Origin: Rhodanobacter sp. C06
GTDB lineage: Bacteria; Pseudomonadota; Gammaproteobacteria; Xanthomonadales; Rhodanobacteraceae
Length of the DNA: 64,000 bases
Assembly: GCF_002001105.1 (NCBI RefSeq)
Contig: NZ_MUNP01000049.1
Span: 1-64,000, forward strand
Direction of reading: 5' to 3'
Part shown: piece by piece, positions 34,806 to 45,034 of the stretch
How positions within the stretch are numbered: position 1 is the first letter of the stretch
Layout of the letters: each line of letters starts with the position of its first letter
The notes under the pieces: generated by a model
What the model saw: the letters and a program-made list of their open reading frames with translations, nothing else
Database searches by the model: none
Told to the model about the DNA's origin: nothing
Made by a program: the position numbers and the translations under genes

Positions 34806-35341
34806 TGCCAGCGCTCCCGTTCGGCGGCGCTCTTGCCCTGCGCATGCAGGAGCAGGTCGCAGACCTCGCGCGCCGCGCCCATGCCGCCGGGCAGGCGGGT
34901 CTGCCAATGCGCGGCTTCGGCCACCCAGGGGTGGGCGTTGGCCACCGCCACGGCGAGGCCGGCGATGCGCATGGCGGGCAGGTCGGGCAGGTCGTCGCCG
35001 GTGAAGGCGGCCTGTTCGGGCGTGAGGTTCAACGCCTCCAGCAGGGTTTCCAGGCAGGCGTGCTTGTCGCCCTGGCCCTGGTAGACGTGGGCGATGCCCA
35101 GCTCCTCGGCGCGCAAGGCCACTGGGTGGCTGATCCGCGCGGTGACGATGGCCACCGCGATGCCGTTCGCCTGCAGGCGCTTCAGGCCCAGTCCGTCGTG
35201 CACGTGGAACACCTTGGCCTCGTGGCCGTCCTCGCCGTACCAGAGGCGGCCGTCGGTGAGCGTGCCGTCCACGTCGAAGGCGGCCAGGCGGATTTTCGCG
35301 GCGCGGGCGAGGAGATCGGCAGGAAAATCGGCCAGGTACAT
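34802..35341 (-). CDS. kdsC: 3-deoxy-D-manno-octulosonate 8-phosphate phosphatase
   Basis: A 179-residue HAD phosphatase that hydrolyses Kdo-8-phosphate in LPS core synthesis. The nucleophile motif is AAFDVDGTLTDGRL, motif II lies in AIVTARISHP, and motif IV is TGDDLPDLPAM. There is no cap domain, matching the tetrameric KdsC type. ATG 35341 (MYLADFPADLL) gives the usual length. It is placed between kdsD and lptC. Confidence 0.94.
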   Translation of the reverse strand: MYLADFPADLLARAAKIRLAAFDVDGTLTDGRLWYGEDGHEAKVFHVHDGLGLKRLQANGIAVAIVTARISHPVALRAEELGIAHVYQGQGDKHACLETLLEALNLTPEQAAFTGDDLPDLPAMRIAGLAVAVANAHPWVAEAAHWQTRLPGGMGAAREVCDLLLHAQGKSAAERERWH

Positions 35342-35381
35342 GGATTGGATCGCGAAGGTGGAGGGGAATGGCAACGCGCGA

Positions 35382-36392
35382 TCAGACCACGCGTGCACGG
35401 AGCAGATCGTGAATGTTGAGCGCACCAACCACGCGCCGCTCGTCGTCGACCACCAGCAGGGCGTTGATCTGGTGCTTCTCCATCAGTTGCGCAGCCTCGG
35501 CCGCCAGCTTGTCGGGGCCGATGGTCTTGGGGCCGCGGGTCATCAGTTCGGCCACGCGGGCGCCGCGCAGGTTCACGTCCACGTCGTCCAGCGCGCGGCG
35601 CAGGTCGCCGTCGGTGAACACGCCGAGCAGGTGCTGCTCGGCATCCACCACCGCAGTCATGCCCAGCCGCTTGCGGGTCATCTCCACCAAGGCGGCGGTG
35701 AGGCCGGCTTCGGGCGGCACGCGCGGCACGTCGTCGCCGCTGTGCATCACGTCGCTGATCCTGAGCAGCAGGCGGCGGCCCAGGCTGCCGGCGGGGTGCG
35801 AGCGGGCGAAGTCGTCCGAGGTGAAGCCGCGCGCCTCCAGCAGGGCGATCGCCAGCGCATCGCCCAGCACCAGAGCGGCGGTGGTGCTGGTGGTGGGCGC
35901 CAGGCCCAGCGGGCAGGCCTCGCTGGAGATGCTGCCGTCGATGTGCACGTCGGCCTGGCTCGCCAGCGATGACGCCGGCTTGCCGGTGATCGCGATCAGC
36001 GGGATGCCCTGGCGCTTGATCATCGGCAGGATGAACAGCAGCTCGTCGGTTTCGCCCGAGTAGGACAGCGCCAGCACCACGTCATCGGGCTGGATCATGC
36101 CCAGGTCGCCGTGGCTGGCCTCGCCCGGGTGCACGAAGAAGGCCGGGGTGCCGGTGGAGGCGAGCGTGGCGGCGATCTTGCGCGCCACGTGGCCGGACTT
36201 GCCCATGCCGGTGACCACCACGCGGCCGCGGCAGGCCAGCAGCAGCCGGCAGGCCTCCACGAATGCGCCGTCGATGCGCGGGCCCAGCTCGGCGATCGCG
36301 GCCGCCTCGGTGGCGATCACCGCACGGGCGCTGTGCACGATGGCGTCGGGCTGCGGTTCGATGGCGGTGTGCGGGACGGGGCGTGGATTCAT
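35382..36392 (-). CDS. kdsD: D-arabinose 5-phosphate isomerase
   Basis: A 336-residue enzyme that makes arabinose-5-phosphate for Kdo. The SIS sugar-isomerase domain (about 40-190; GRVVVTGMGKSGHVARKIAA, SYSGETDEL) is followed by two CBS domains (about 215-330; ending HDLLRARVV). Length and domain order are those of KdsD/KpsF. It heads the minus-strand kdsD-kdsC-lptC-lptA-lptB run and diverges from ibaG. Confidence 0.94.
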   Translation of the reverse strand: MNPRPVPHTAIEPQPDAIVHSARAVIATEAAAIAELGPRIDGAFVEACRLLLACRGRVVVTGMGKSGHVARKIAATLASTGTPAFFVHPGEASHGDLGMIQPDDVVLALSYSGETDELLFILPMIKRQGIPLIAITGKPASSLASQADVHIDGSISSEACPLGLAPTTSTTAALVLGDALAIALLEARGFTSDDFARSHPAGSLGRRLLLRISDVMHSGDDVPRVPPEAGLTAALVEMTRKRLGMTAVVDAEQHLLGVFTDGDLRRALDDVDVNLRGARVAELMTRGPKTIGPDKLAAEAAQLMEKHQINALLVVDDERRVVGALNIHDLLRARVV

Positions 36393-36568
36393 GTCGGCTC
36401 GGTGCGGGCGACGGGACGCCCGTGGCAGGGGTGCTGGCGGCCAGGCGGAGGACGCTGTCGTTTCTGCGACAGGGGATTTCCATTACCATGGCATATTCGC
36501 ATTTTAACGTCACACGTCGACGCAATGCCGGTTCCGGTAACGTCGCCGCCCCTGCCCGTGGAAGCCCG

Positions 36569-36811
36569 ATGGACCCAGCACGCATCCAGACCCTGATCGA
36601 AACCGGCCTGCCCGGGGCCAAGGTCGAGGTCAGCGGCGACGATGGCGTGCACTTCGAGGCCACCGTGGTCGCCGGCCAGTTCACCGGCAAGCTGCCGCTG
36701 GCGCGGCACCGGCTGGTCTACGCCACCCTGGGCGAGCTGATGGGCGGCGCGATCCACGCGCTGGCGCTGAAGACGCTGACCCCCGAGGAAGTCGCGGCGC
36801 GCCAAGGGTGA
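36569..36811 (+). CDS. ibaG: BolA-family protein IbaG
   Basis: An 80-residue BolA-like protein that, with a monothiol glutaredoxin, handles [2Fe-2S] clusters. It reads MDPARIQTLIETGLPGAKVE and has the family's conserved RHRLVYATLGE helix-turn. Its position just before murA is the normal gammaproteobacterial one. No ribosome site better than GGAAG is visible before ATG 36569. Confidence 0.92.
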   Translation: MDPARIQTLIETGLPGAKVEVSGDDGVHFEATVVAGQFTGKLPLARHRLVYATLGELMGGAIHALALKTLTPEEVAARQG

Positions 36812-36853
36812 AGCGACTCCTGCTTGAAATGCCTCCTGCTTGAATTGAAAAGT

Positions 36854-36878
36854 CCGGCAGGGATGCCGGTTCTTCTTT
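36854..36878 (+). terminator. Short terminator-like hairpin between ibaG and murA
   Basis: CCGGCA-GGGA-TGCCGG is followed by TTCTTCTTT, so it resembles a weak intrinsic terminator or attenuator 39 bases before the murA start. Confidence 0.5.
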
Positions 36879-36907
36879 GCGCTCATGGAGGAGCGCACCA
36901 GATTTAG

Positions 36908-38176
<1,269 letters not shown>

Positions 38177-38222
38177 GTGTCCCGCCGCAGACTGCCCTCG
38201 GTTGCGCAACGGAGGGCGGGGA

Positions 38223-38543
38223 ATGGTGTACTACTGGCGGCTCAAGGACATTCCCGGGTTGCGCGACATGCCCAGGTCGCGCCGGCGACGGCTATGGCGT
38301 GAGGCGGGGAGGTGCAGCTTCACGTGGGGTCGCTGGCTGGCATCGTTGGCCGTGTTTGCTGCCGTGATGCAGGCGAGTGACGCCGCAAGCGCTTCATGGC
38401 TGCCGACCCACTCCAAGCTATGGCTGGAGATGCTGGCATTGCCTGTGACCGGTTTCGCGATCGACTGCTGGATCTGGCAGCCGGTCGCATGCCGCTGGCT
38501 GCGCGAGCATGCGCACGAACTGGATCGCTACGTCCCTGCGTAA
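38223..38543 (+). CDS. Small uncharacterised membrane protein
   Basis: A 106-residue protein with an N-terminal basic part (YYWRLKDIPGLRDMPRSRRR), two hydrophobic helices (about 36-55 and 68-86) and a polar tail ending ELDRYVPA. I know no function. ATG 38223 is favoured over an in-frame TTG at 38202. It is convergent with the DUF3108 gene, whose stop is 3 bases away. Confidence 0.7.
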   Translation: MVYYWRLKDIPGLRDMPRSRRRRLWREAGRCSFTWGRWLASLAVFAAVMQASDAASASWLPTHSKLWLEMLALPVTGFAIDCWIWQPVACRWLREHAHELDRYVPA

Positions 38544-38546
38544 GCC

Positions 38547-39248
38547 TCATGGCTGTGAATAGCTCACCAGTTCCAGCGTGAGGTTGCCGCCCTCCTTCTG
38601 GGCGATCTTGACCGGCACCGGATATTTCGCCGGCACGTACCAGGCGTTGAAGCCACGGTTCTGGTCGGTGCGATCCACGCGCACCGCATCGAACGAGCCG
38701 GCGGGCACGCTGACCTTTTCGCTGGCGGCCACCTTGAACGTCTGCATCTCGACCGCCTGCCTGCCGCCGACGGGGAAGCTGGCGCTTGTCGCGCCGTTGC
38801 GCAGCGCGATACCCAGCGCCAGCGGCAGAGTGTTGCGTTCCACCATGCCTGGCTGCATGGGGTAGCTGTGATGCTTGCCGTTGTCGTCCATCTGCACAGT
38901 ATTGCCCTGCACGACGAGCTCGCGGTTCTTCGGCTTGAACGCGGAGGCGAAGGCGTATTTGTACGACACTGCCTGCGGCACCTGGCCGGCCCAGGTGAAG
39001 CGAGACACTTCCGACGTGCTTGCGCCCAGCGCGGCGGCGAGGCCAGCGGTACCGGTGATCTTGTCGGTGTATTCGAACTGGCCGTTGCCAACCGGCTTCA
39101 GCGTGAGCGTGGCGTCGCCCTGCAGTTGGTCGCCTTGCAGCACGCGGTAGGTGGCGGTGAAGGACTGCGGCACACTCGCGGCGAAGGACGCGGCGGCGGG
39201 CAGGACGAGGGCCATGGCGAGGCCGGCGCGGAGGAGGGTGGTCTTCAT
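38547..39248 (-). CDS. DUF3108-domain periplasmic protein
   Basis: A 233-residue protein with a signal peptide (about 1-24, ending SFAA), then a beta-rich domain of the DUF3108 type: PQSFTATYRVLQGDQLQGDA, later FDAVRVDRTDQNRGFNAWYV and the closing LTLELVSYSQP. The family is adjacent to purN in many Xanthomonadales. Its role is unknown, possibly envelope-lipid related. ATG 39248 (MKTTLLRAGL) gives the cleanest signal. Confidence 0.87.
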   Translation of the reverse strand: MKTTLLRAGLAMALVLPAAASFAASVPQSFTATYRVLQGDQLQGDATLTLKPVGNGQFEYTDKITGTAGLAAALGASTSEVSRFTWAGQVPQAVSYKYAFASAFKPKNRELVVQGNTVQMDDNGKHHSYPMQPGMVERNTLPLALGIALRNGATSASFPVGGRQAVEMQTFKVAASEKVSVPAGSFDAVRVDRTDQNRGFNAWYVPAKYPVPVKIAQKEGGNLTLELVSYSQP

Positions 39249-39304
39249 CCTGCCGACTATAGGGCGCATGCCTGAATGTTCCGCGACCCCCGCTTTCCTG
39301 CGAC

Positions 39305-39955
39305 CTACGACAGTTGCGCCACCGTCAGGGGCGTCGTCACCGGCTGGCCATCGAACAGCGCCTCGCCATTCCAGCGCAGGCGGCCGCAGGCGATGGCGCC
39401 GACCACCGCGGGCAGCAACCGGTGCTCTTCCGCCAGCAGGCGTTCCGCCAGCGAGGCTTCGGTGGCGCCGGCACCGACCGGGATGCGCGCCTGCGCCACC
39501 ACCGGGCCACCGTCCAGTTCGGCGGTGACGTAGTGGACGCTGGCGCCGTGTTCGGCATCGCCGGCCTCGAGGCAGCGGCGGTGCGTGTGCAGGCCGGGAT
39601 ACTTCGGCAGCAGCGAGGGGTGGATGTTGATGGCACGGCCTTCCCATTTGGCTACCACGGCGCCGTCGATCACGCGCATGAAGCCGGCCAGCACCAGCAG
39701 GTCGGCGCCGCTGGCGGCGACGCGGGCGAACAGCTCGCGGTCGAAGCTCGGGCGGTCGGGATAGCTCTTCGGGTTCAGCGCCAGCGTGGGGATGCCCGCC
39801 GCCTCGGCCAGCCGCAACGCGCCGGCGGAGGCCTTGTCGCTGGCCACCAGCACGAACTCCACCGGCAGCGTGCCGGCATCGCGCGCGGCGATCAGCGCGG
39901 CGAGGTTGCTGCCGCGGCCGGAAGCGAGCACGGCAATGCGCAAGGGAGTGGGCAT
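39305..39955 (-). CDS. purN: Phosphoribosylglycinamide formyltransferase
   Basis: A 216-residue enzyme that transfers the formyl group of 10-formyl-THF to GAR in purine synthesis. N-terminal IAVLASGRGSNLAALI binds phosphate. The catalytic asparagine/histidine segment is INIHPSLLPKYPGLHTH, and the aspartate segment reads VTAELDGGPVV. It is downstream of purM on the minus strand across a REP-like element. Confidence 0.94.
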   Translation of the reverse strand: MPTPLRIAVLASGRGSNLAALIAARDAGTLPVEFVLVASDKASAGALRLAEAAGIPTLALNPKSYPDRPSFDRELFARVAASGADLLVLAGFMRVIDGAVVAKWEGRAINIHPSLLPKYPGLHTHRRCLEAGDAEHGASVHYVTAELDGGPVVAQARIPVGAGATEASLAERLLAEEHRLLPAVVGAIACGRLRWNGEALFDGQPVTTPLTVAQLS

Positions 39956-39972
39956 GGGCGAGGAAACCAGTT

Positions 39973-40093
39973 CGTCATTCCGGCGCAGGCCGGAATCCAG
40001 TCAGAGAACTCGTGCGAAGCACGCCGAATATGTTCTGTTTCGTGTGCTTCGCACGATGCATTTCACTGGGTTCCGGCTTTCGCCGGAATGACG
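39973..40093. repeat. REP-like inverted element between purM and purN
   Basis: The outer 29-base arms (39973-40001 and 40065-40093) match at 26 positions and each can fold on itself (CATTCCGGCG...CCGGAAT type). A perfect 13-bp inner stem (40010-40022 / 40044-40056) lies between. CGTCATTCCGGCG is the common REP word of many proteobacteria. Confidence 0.8.
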
Positions 40094-40131
40094 TTGTTGC
40101 AAGTGGGTGGTGGAAGTCGAGTTGGCTGACA

Positions 40132-41166
40132 TCAGCCGATATGGACGCGCTCGTCGCCGCTGGCCTTCACCACCGCGCCGATCACGCGACTGGCGAGGCC
40201 GTGCTTCGCCAGCAGGGCCGTGGCCGCGGCTACCGCGGCCTGCGGCAGGATCACGGTGAAGCCGATGCCGCAGTTGAAGGTGCGCCACATTTCCTCGCGC
40301 GCCACCTTGCCTTCGCGCTGCAGCCAGTCGAATACCGGCGGCAGAGTCAGCGTGCCGGCGTCGAGCGCGAGGGCGAGGCCGTCGGGCACCACGCGGATGA
40401 TGTTTTCCTTCAGGCCGCCGCCGGTGATGTGCGCCATGCCGTGGATGGCCGCGCGCTGTGTGGCGAGCAGCTCCAGCATCGGCTTCACGTAGATCGTGGT
40501 GGGCGCCATCAGCGCGTCGGCGAGCTTCGTGCCGCCCAGGTCGAGATCGAGCGGCCGGCCGGCGCGGTCGAGAATCTTGCGGATCAGCGAGTAGCCGTTG
40601 GAGTGCGGGCCGCTGGAGGCGACGCCCAGCACCACGTCGCCGGCCACGATGGCGTCGCCGGAGAGCAGGTCGGCCTTCTCCACCGCGCCCACGGTGAAGC
40701 CGGCCAGGTCGTATTCGCCGGGCGGGTACATGTCGGGCATCTCGGCGGTCTCGCCGCCGATCAGCGCGCAGCCGGCCAGTTCGCAGCCCCTGGCGATGCC
40801 GCCCACCACGGCCGCGGCGGTGTCCACGTCCAGCTTGCCGGTGGCGAAGTAGTCGAGGAAGAACAGCGGCTCGGCGCCCTGCACCAGCACGTCGTTGACG
40901 CACATGCCGACCAGGTCGATGCCGATGGTGTCGTGGCGGCCGAGCTGCTGGGCCAGCTTCAGCTTGGTGCCCACGCCGTCGGTGCCGGAGACCAGTACCG
41001 GCTCCCTGTACTTGCCGCCCAGGTTGAACAGGCCGCCGAAGCCGCCCAGCCCGCCCATCACCTCGGGTCGGCTGGTGCGCTTGACCAGCGGCTTGATGCG
41101 TTCGACCAGGGCATTGCCGGCGTCGATATCGACCCCGGCGGCGCGATAGGTAAGGGCGTCGGACAT
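40132..41166 (-). CDS. purM: Phosphoribosylformylglycinamidine cyclo-ligase
   Basis: A 344-residue AIR synthetase that closes the imidazole ring in purine synthesis with [19 protein letters not shown] and [20 protein letters not shown] are the conserved nucleotide/dimer motifs, and [20 protein letters not shown] follows. ATG 41166 ([13 protein letters not shown]) is the family start. It is transcribed toward purN and diverges from the DUF2066 gene. Confidence 0.95.
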   Translation of the reverse strand: MSDALTYRAAGVDIDAGNALVERIKPLVKRTSRPEVMGGLGGFGGLFNLGGKYREPVLVSGTDGVGTKLKLAQQLGRHDTIGIDLVGMCVNDVLVQGAEPLFFLDYFATGKLDVDTAAAVVGGIARGCELAGCALIGGETAEMPDMYPPGEYDLAGFTVGAVEKADLLSGDAIVAGDVVLGVASSGPHSNGYSLIRKILDRAGRPLDLDLGGTKLADALMAPTTIYVKPMLELLATQRAAIHGMAHITGGGLKENIIRVVPDGLALALDAGTLTLPPVFDWLQREGKVAREEMWRTFNCGIGFTVILPQAAVAAATALLAKHGLASRVIGAVVKASGDERVHIG

Positions 41167-41315
41167 GGCGGAAACCGGCGGTGGGAAACGCGCAATTCTA
41201 GCGCATGCGGGCCGTGGTCGGCGCGGTCGCATGCCCGGTTCCGTGGCCCGCGGCATGGACGCGGGGAGGGCGATTGGGCAGACTTCCGCGGTATCCCCCG
41301 ACCTGTGTCCCGCCG

Positions 41316-42311
41316 ATGCGCCTGCCCCCGATGCGTCTGCTCCGCCTGTTCACCATCGCCCTGCTGCTGGGCTTCGCCGCGCTGCCGCCGCTGCAGGCGC
41401 AGGTCGCCTCGCCGTACTCGGTGACGGTGCCGGTGCCCGACACCAGCGACACCCAGCGCGGCGACGCCTTCGCCACCGCGCTCAGCCAGGTGCTGGCGCG
41501 GGTCGCCGGTGGCCAGGATCTGCGCAGCAAGGCGGGCTACGACGACGCGCTGAAGAACGCCGCCGCGCTGGTGCGCCGCTTCCAGTACGCGCGTGCCGCC
41601 ACTGGCATGAGCCTCACCGTGGATTTCGAGCCCGGCGCGGTGCGCCATCTGGTCTCCACGCTGGGCGTGGTGGGCAGCGTGGGCGCCAAGCCGCCGGTGT
41701 TGCTGATGGTGCGCGGCAGTGACGGCCAATTGCTGGACAAGGACGCGCTGGCCGGTCTCGCCAAGGCCGCCGCCGCTCGCGGCTACGGCGTGGCCTACGT
41801 CGATCCCGCCAATGCGCCCGATCCGGCCAAGGTGGACGCGGCCGATCCGGCCACGCTGGCGGCGATCAACCAGCAATACCACACCGGCCTGGTGCTGCTT
41901 GGCAGCCTGCACGACGGCAGCGCCGACTGGACCCTGGTCTCCGGCGGCAAGGCGCAGCGCTGGACCGACAAGGCCGCCACCGAGGACGCCCTGCTGGCCG
42001 ACGCCGGCAACGGTACGGTCGACCGCATCGGCAAACAGCTCAACGTGATCGGCGCCACGGTCAGCGACGAAAAGCTGTGGGTGAGCGGGCTGAGCAGCGC
42101 GATGGACTACGCCAGCCTGCTCAACGTGCTGCGCGCCGATCCCTCGGTGCGCAGTGTCGCGACGCTTGGTGCGGAGAACGACGGCATGCTGATCGAAGTG
42201 AAGTCGGCGATGCCGGCCGGTGCGCTGGCCGCGAACCTCGCCGCCAGCGGACGGCTGATCCGTGCCACCGCGCATCCCGGCACCGACGCCAGCCTGCGCT
42301 GGCTGCATTGA
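41316..42311 (+). CDS. DUF2066-domain exported protein
   Basis: A 331-residue protein with a signal peptide (about 6-26, [18 protein letters not shown], cleavage after LQAQ). The mature part has the DUF2066 pattern: [52 protein letters not shown]. The family lies next to purM and the perM-hda pair in Xanthomonadales and Pseudomonas-type genomes, and its function is unknown. ATG 41316 or 41331 are both usable. Confidence 0.88.
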   Translation: MRLPPMRLLRLFTIALLLGFAALPPLQAQVASPYSVTVPVPDTSDTQRGDAFATALSQVLARVAGGQDLRSKAGYDDALKNAAALVRRFQYARAATGMSLTVDFEPGAVRHLVSTLGVVGSVGAKPPVLLMVRGSDGQLLDKDALAGLAKAAAARGYGVAYVDPANAPDPAKVDAADPATLAAINQQYHTGLVLLGSLHDGSADWTLVSGGKAQRWTDKAATEDALLADAGNGTVDRIGKQLNVIGATVSDEKLWVSGLSSAMDYASLLNVLRADPSVRSVATLGAENDGMLIEVKSAMPAGALAANLAASGRLIRATAHPGTDASLRWLH

Positions 42312-42340
42312 TGGGTATCAGGAACGACCGCTTGCTTGTT

Positions 42341-42484
42341 CGTCATTCCTGCGAAAGCAGGACAAGCGCGGATCGCGCAGAACGCCCGCAGGGCGGCCCC
42401 GGAGGGGCGGGCGCAGCGAGTCGTCCAGGATCTTTGCCGTCAAGGATCGGGAGGCGCCGGACCCCAGCTTCCACTGGGGTGACG
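42341..42484. repeat. REP-like composite before the PerM-like gene
   Basis: CGTCATTCCTGCGAAAGCAGG at the left is the general REP hairpin word (CCTGCGAAAGCAGG), and CCCCAGCTTCCACTGGGG followed by TGACG closes the right. The interior is GC-rich, with no reading frame likely to be real. Confidence 0.65.
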
Positions 42485-42549
42485 GAGGTTTTCCAATGCT
42501 CCTCCACGCACGTGTCCCGCCGGCGTTCGTGCGCCGCTGGGGTGTCGTC

Positions 42550-43743
42550 ATGCTGACGCAGGAGAACCAGCGCCGCTGGCAGTTGCTGGCGATCCTCGCA
42601 GTCATCGTCTTCCTGTTGTGGCGGCTGGCGCCGATGCTGATGCCGTTCGTGGTGGCGGCGATGCTGGCCTATCTGGGCGATCCGCTGGCCGACCGGCTGG
42701 AGCGCGTCGGCATGGGGCGCACGCTGGCGGTGAGCATCGTGTTCCTGGTGCTGGCGCTGGTGCTGACCGGCGCGCTGCTGCTGCTGATCCCGCTGATCTC
42801 GCACCAGATCGAGAACCTGATCCAGAACGTGCCGCGCTACGTGGACTGGGCCGAGCACACCGCCTGGCCGTGGCTGCAGGCGAAGCTGCACCTCGATCCG
42901 CGCACCTTCGACAGCGACCGGATGATCGCCACGATCAAGGAGCACATCGGCTCGGTGGGCGGCATCGCCGGCCAGGTGCTGGGCAAGGTCTCGCGTTCCG
43001 GCTTGGGCGTGGTGCTGTGGCTCACCAACCTGGTGCTGATCCCGGTGGTGGCGTTTTACCTGCTGCGCGACTGGGACCGGCTGGTGGCGGCGATCGACCG
43101 CCTGCTGCCGCGCTTGATCCAGCCTACGATCGCTCACCTCGCGCGCGAGTCGGATGCGGTGCTCGGCGCGTTCGTGCGCGGCCAGCTGCTGGTGATGCTG
43201 GCGCTGGGCGTGTACTACGGCGGCACGTTGTCGCTGGTGGCGGGGCTGTCGGTGGGCGTGCTGATCGGCATGATCGCGGGCCTGCTGAGCTTCGTGCCCT
43301 ACCTCGGCTTCATCACCGGCTTCGGCGCCGCGATCATCGCCGCGCTGGTGCAGTACGGCGACTGGACACACGTGCTGATCGTCTGCGGCGTGTTCATCGT
43401 CGGCCAGTTGCTGGAAGGCTACGTGCTGGTGCCCAAGCTGGTGGGCGAGAAGATCGGCCTGCATCCTGTGGCCGTGATCTTCGCGGTGCTCGCCGGCGGC
43501 GAGCTGTTCGGCTTCATCGGCGTGCTGCTGGCACTGCCGGCCGCCTCGGTGGTGATGGTGTTGCTGCGCTACCTGATGGAGCGCTACCGCCAGAGCGACC
43601 TGTACACCGAAGAGGGTGAGGCCGATCCTGCCCTCCACGAAACGGTCGCCGAGGTGGATGTTGCAGTGAGCACCGCCGCCGGCACGGTGGAAACCACGAC
43701 GGTGATCGAGCCGCCGTCGCACGAGCCGCCCGCCCAGCCATGA
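42550..43743 (+). CDS. AI-2E/PerM-family membrane transporter
   Basis: A 397-residue membrane protein with about eight hydrophobic segments. The family pattern is visible in MLMPFVVAAMLAYLGDPLAD at the first helix pair and in LLSFVPYLGFITGFGAA and LEGYVLVPKLVGEKIGLHPV near the end. The acidic, threonine-rich tail after residue 355 is variable. PerM homologues export small molecules or ions. The stop overlaps the hda start by four bases (ATGA), the usual perM-hda pairing. ATG 42550 (MLTQENQRRW) is favoured over the in-frame 42496. Confidence 0.88.
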   Translation: MLTQENQRRWQLLAILAVIVFLLWRLAPMLMPFVVAAMLAYLGDPLADRLERVGMGRTLAVSIVFLVLALVLTGALLLLIPLISHQIENLIQNVPRYVDWAEHTAWPWLQAKLHLDPRTFDSDRMIATIKEHIGSVGGIAGQVLGKVSRSGLGVVLWLTNLVLIPVVAFYLLRDWDRLVAAIDRLLPRLIQPTIAHLARESDAVLGAFVRGQLLVMLALGVYYGGTLSLVAGLSVGVLIGMIAGLLSFVPYLGFITGFGAAIIAALVQYGDWTHVLIVCGVFIVGQLLEGYVLVPKLVGEKIGLHPVAVIFAVLAGGELFGFIGVLLALPAASVVMVLLRYLMERYRQSDLYTEEGEADPALHETVAEVDVAVSTAAGTVETTTVIEPPSHEPPAQP

Positions 43744-44447
43744 TCCCGCAGCTGCCGCTCGCGCTGCGCTGGCCGCGCCGCCAGCGCTTCGAACATTTCC
43801 ACGCCGGCGCCAACGCCGTCGCGCTCGCCGCGGTCGAGGCGCTGGCGTGCGAGTCGGACGCGCCATGGCTCTACCTGCACGGCCCCGCCGGCAGCGGCAA
43901 GAGCCACCTGTTGATGGCTGCCTGCCAGGCCGCCGGCGAGGCCGGTCGCGGCGTGCAATACCTGCCGCTGGCGCGCATCGCCGACCGCGCCGTCGCGATC
44001 CGCGGCGTGGCCGGCGGCGCGCTGCTGGCATTCGACGATCTCGGCGCCATCGCCGGCGACCGCGAGGCCGAGCATGCGCTGTTCGACCTCTACAACCGCG
44101 CGAAGGCCGAAGGCGCCGCCCTGCTGTTCGCCGCCGATGCCGTGCCGGCGCAGCTCGGCCTCACGCTGCCCGACCTGCGCTCGCGCCTCGGCGCCTGCAC
44201 CCAGTTCGCGCTCAAACCGCTGGACGACGCCGAACGCCGCGCCGTGCTCAAGGCCCAGGCCGGCCTGCGTGGCATCGAGCTGGACGAGGGCGTGCTCGAC
44301 TGGCTGTTCGCCCGCCACACGCGTGATCTCGGCGCGCTGCTGGATCTGCTCGATCGGCTCGACCAGGCCTCGCTGGCGGCGCAGCGGCGGGTGACGATTC
44401 CGTTCTTGCGCGGGCTGTTGCGCGAATCAGGCCGTGTAGGATCTTGA
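43740..44447 (+). CDS. hda: DnaA regulatory inactivator Hda
   Basis: A 235-residue AAA+ protein that, with the loaded clamp, promotes hydrolysis of DnaA-ATP. The N-terminal clamp-binding peptide is QLPLAL (residues 4-9), Walker A is LHGPAGSGKSHLL, Walker B LLAFDDLGAI, and sensor II is near the C-terminus. It lacks the DNA-binding domain of DnaA. It overlaps the PerM-like gene by 4 bases. Confidence 0.92.
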   Translation: MIPQLPLALRWPRRQRFEHFHAGANAVALAAVEALACESDAPWLYLHGPAGSGKSHLLMAACQAAGEAGRGVQYLPLARIADRAVAIRGVAGGALLAFDDLGAIAGDREAEHALFDLYNRAKAEGAALLFAADAVPAQLGLTLPDLRSRLGACTQFALKPLDDAERRAVLKAQAGLRGIELDEGVLDWLFARHTRDLGALLDLLDRLDQASLAAQRRVTIPFLRGLLRESGRVGS

Positions 44448-44527
44448 CTCATGTCGAAGCGACGGTCGGGCGCTTGAGCCAAACGACGCAAGTGAGCGCT
44501 TTCAAATGGAATGGTTGGACAAAATCT

Positions 44528-44986
44528 CTAAGGTTTCAATTGCGATACAAATGGCCAGAGAGTATGGCCATCGGTCAGGTCTAGATGCGTGGAAGTCGAT
44601 GCTGTGACCTTGGTCTTGTTCATCACGAAGCGTAGGTCGCGCACGTGCGCGACAGGGTGATCGGCATCAAGCGTAAGGTGCAGGGTGGTCGACTCTTCCG
44701 ATGTAGGAACGCCTTGCGTAGCGCTCGGCGCCAGATACATCGTTTCCAGTCGGAGTGTCGGATTGGTGATCGCCTCAACCGAATTGATCCCCGCGTTTGG
44801 CGAGAAAGTCAGTTTCAGATCACGCACGATGAACACGTAGGTGTCAGGCGTTTCCTCGCGAACCACCGTGCCCGAATATGCGACTGTTCCGTACTGCCCG
44901 GAGATCGGGAGTTGCTGCGTGCTGGAAGCGGCACATGCAGCCAATGCCAGGGCTGCTGAGATCAAAGGTATTTGCACGATCCTCAT
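44528..44986 (-). CDS. Uncharacterised lipoprotein, AT-richer than its surroundings
   Basis: A 152-residue protein with a lipoprotein signal (MRIVQIPLISAALALAAC, lipobox ALAAC). The mature part is strand-rich and polar, with threonine-dense repeats (TVRVEETPDTYVF-like strands, TASTSTHLDLTDGHTLW). I do not recognise a family. Its visible AT-richness against the flanking genes and its lone minus-strand position suggest recent gain. The start has AAGGAAG upstream. Confidence 0.75.
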   Translation of the reverse strand: MRIVQIPLISAALALAACAASSTQQLPISGQYGTVAYSGTVVREETPDTYVFIVRDLKLTFSPNAGINSVEAITNPTLRLETMYLAPSATQGVPTSEESTTLHLTLDADHPVAHVRDLRFVMNKTKVTASTSTHLDLTDGHTLWPFVSQLKP

Positions 44987-45034
44987 GCAAGCTTCCTTAG
45001 GTTTTTTGGCGCATCGGTGATGCCGATGGTTACC

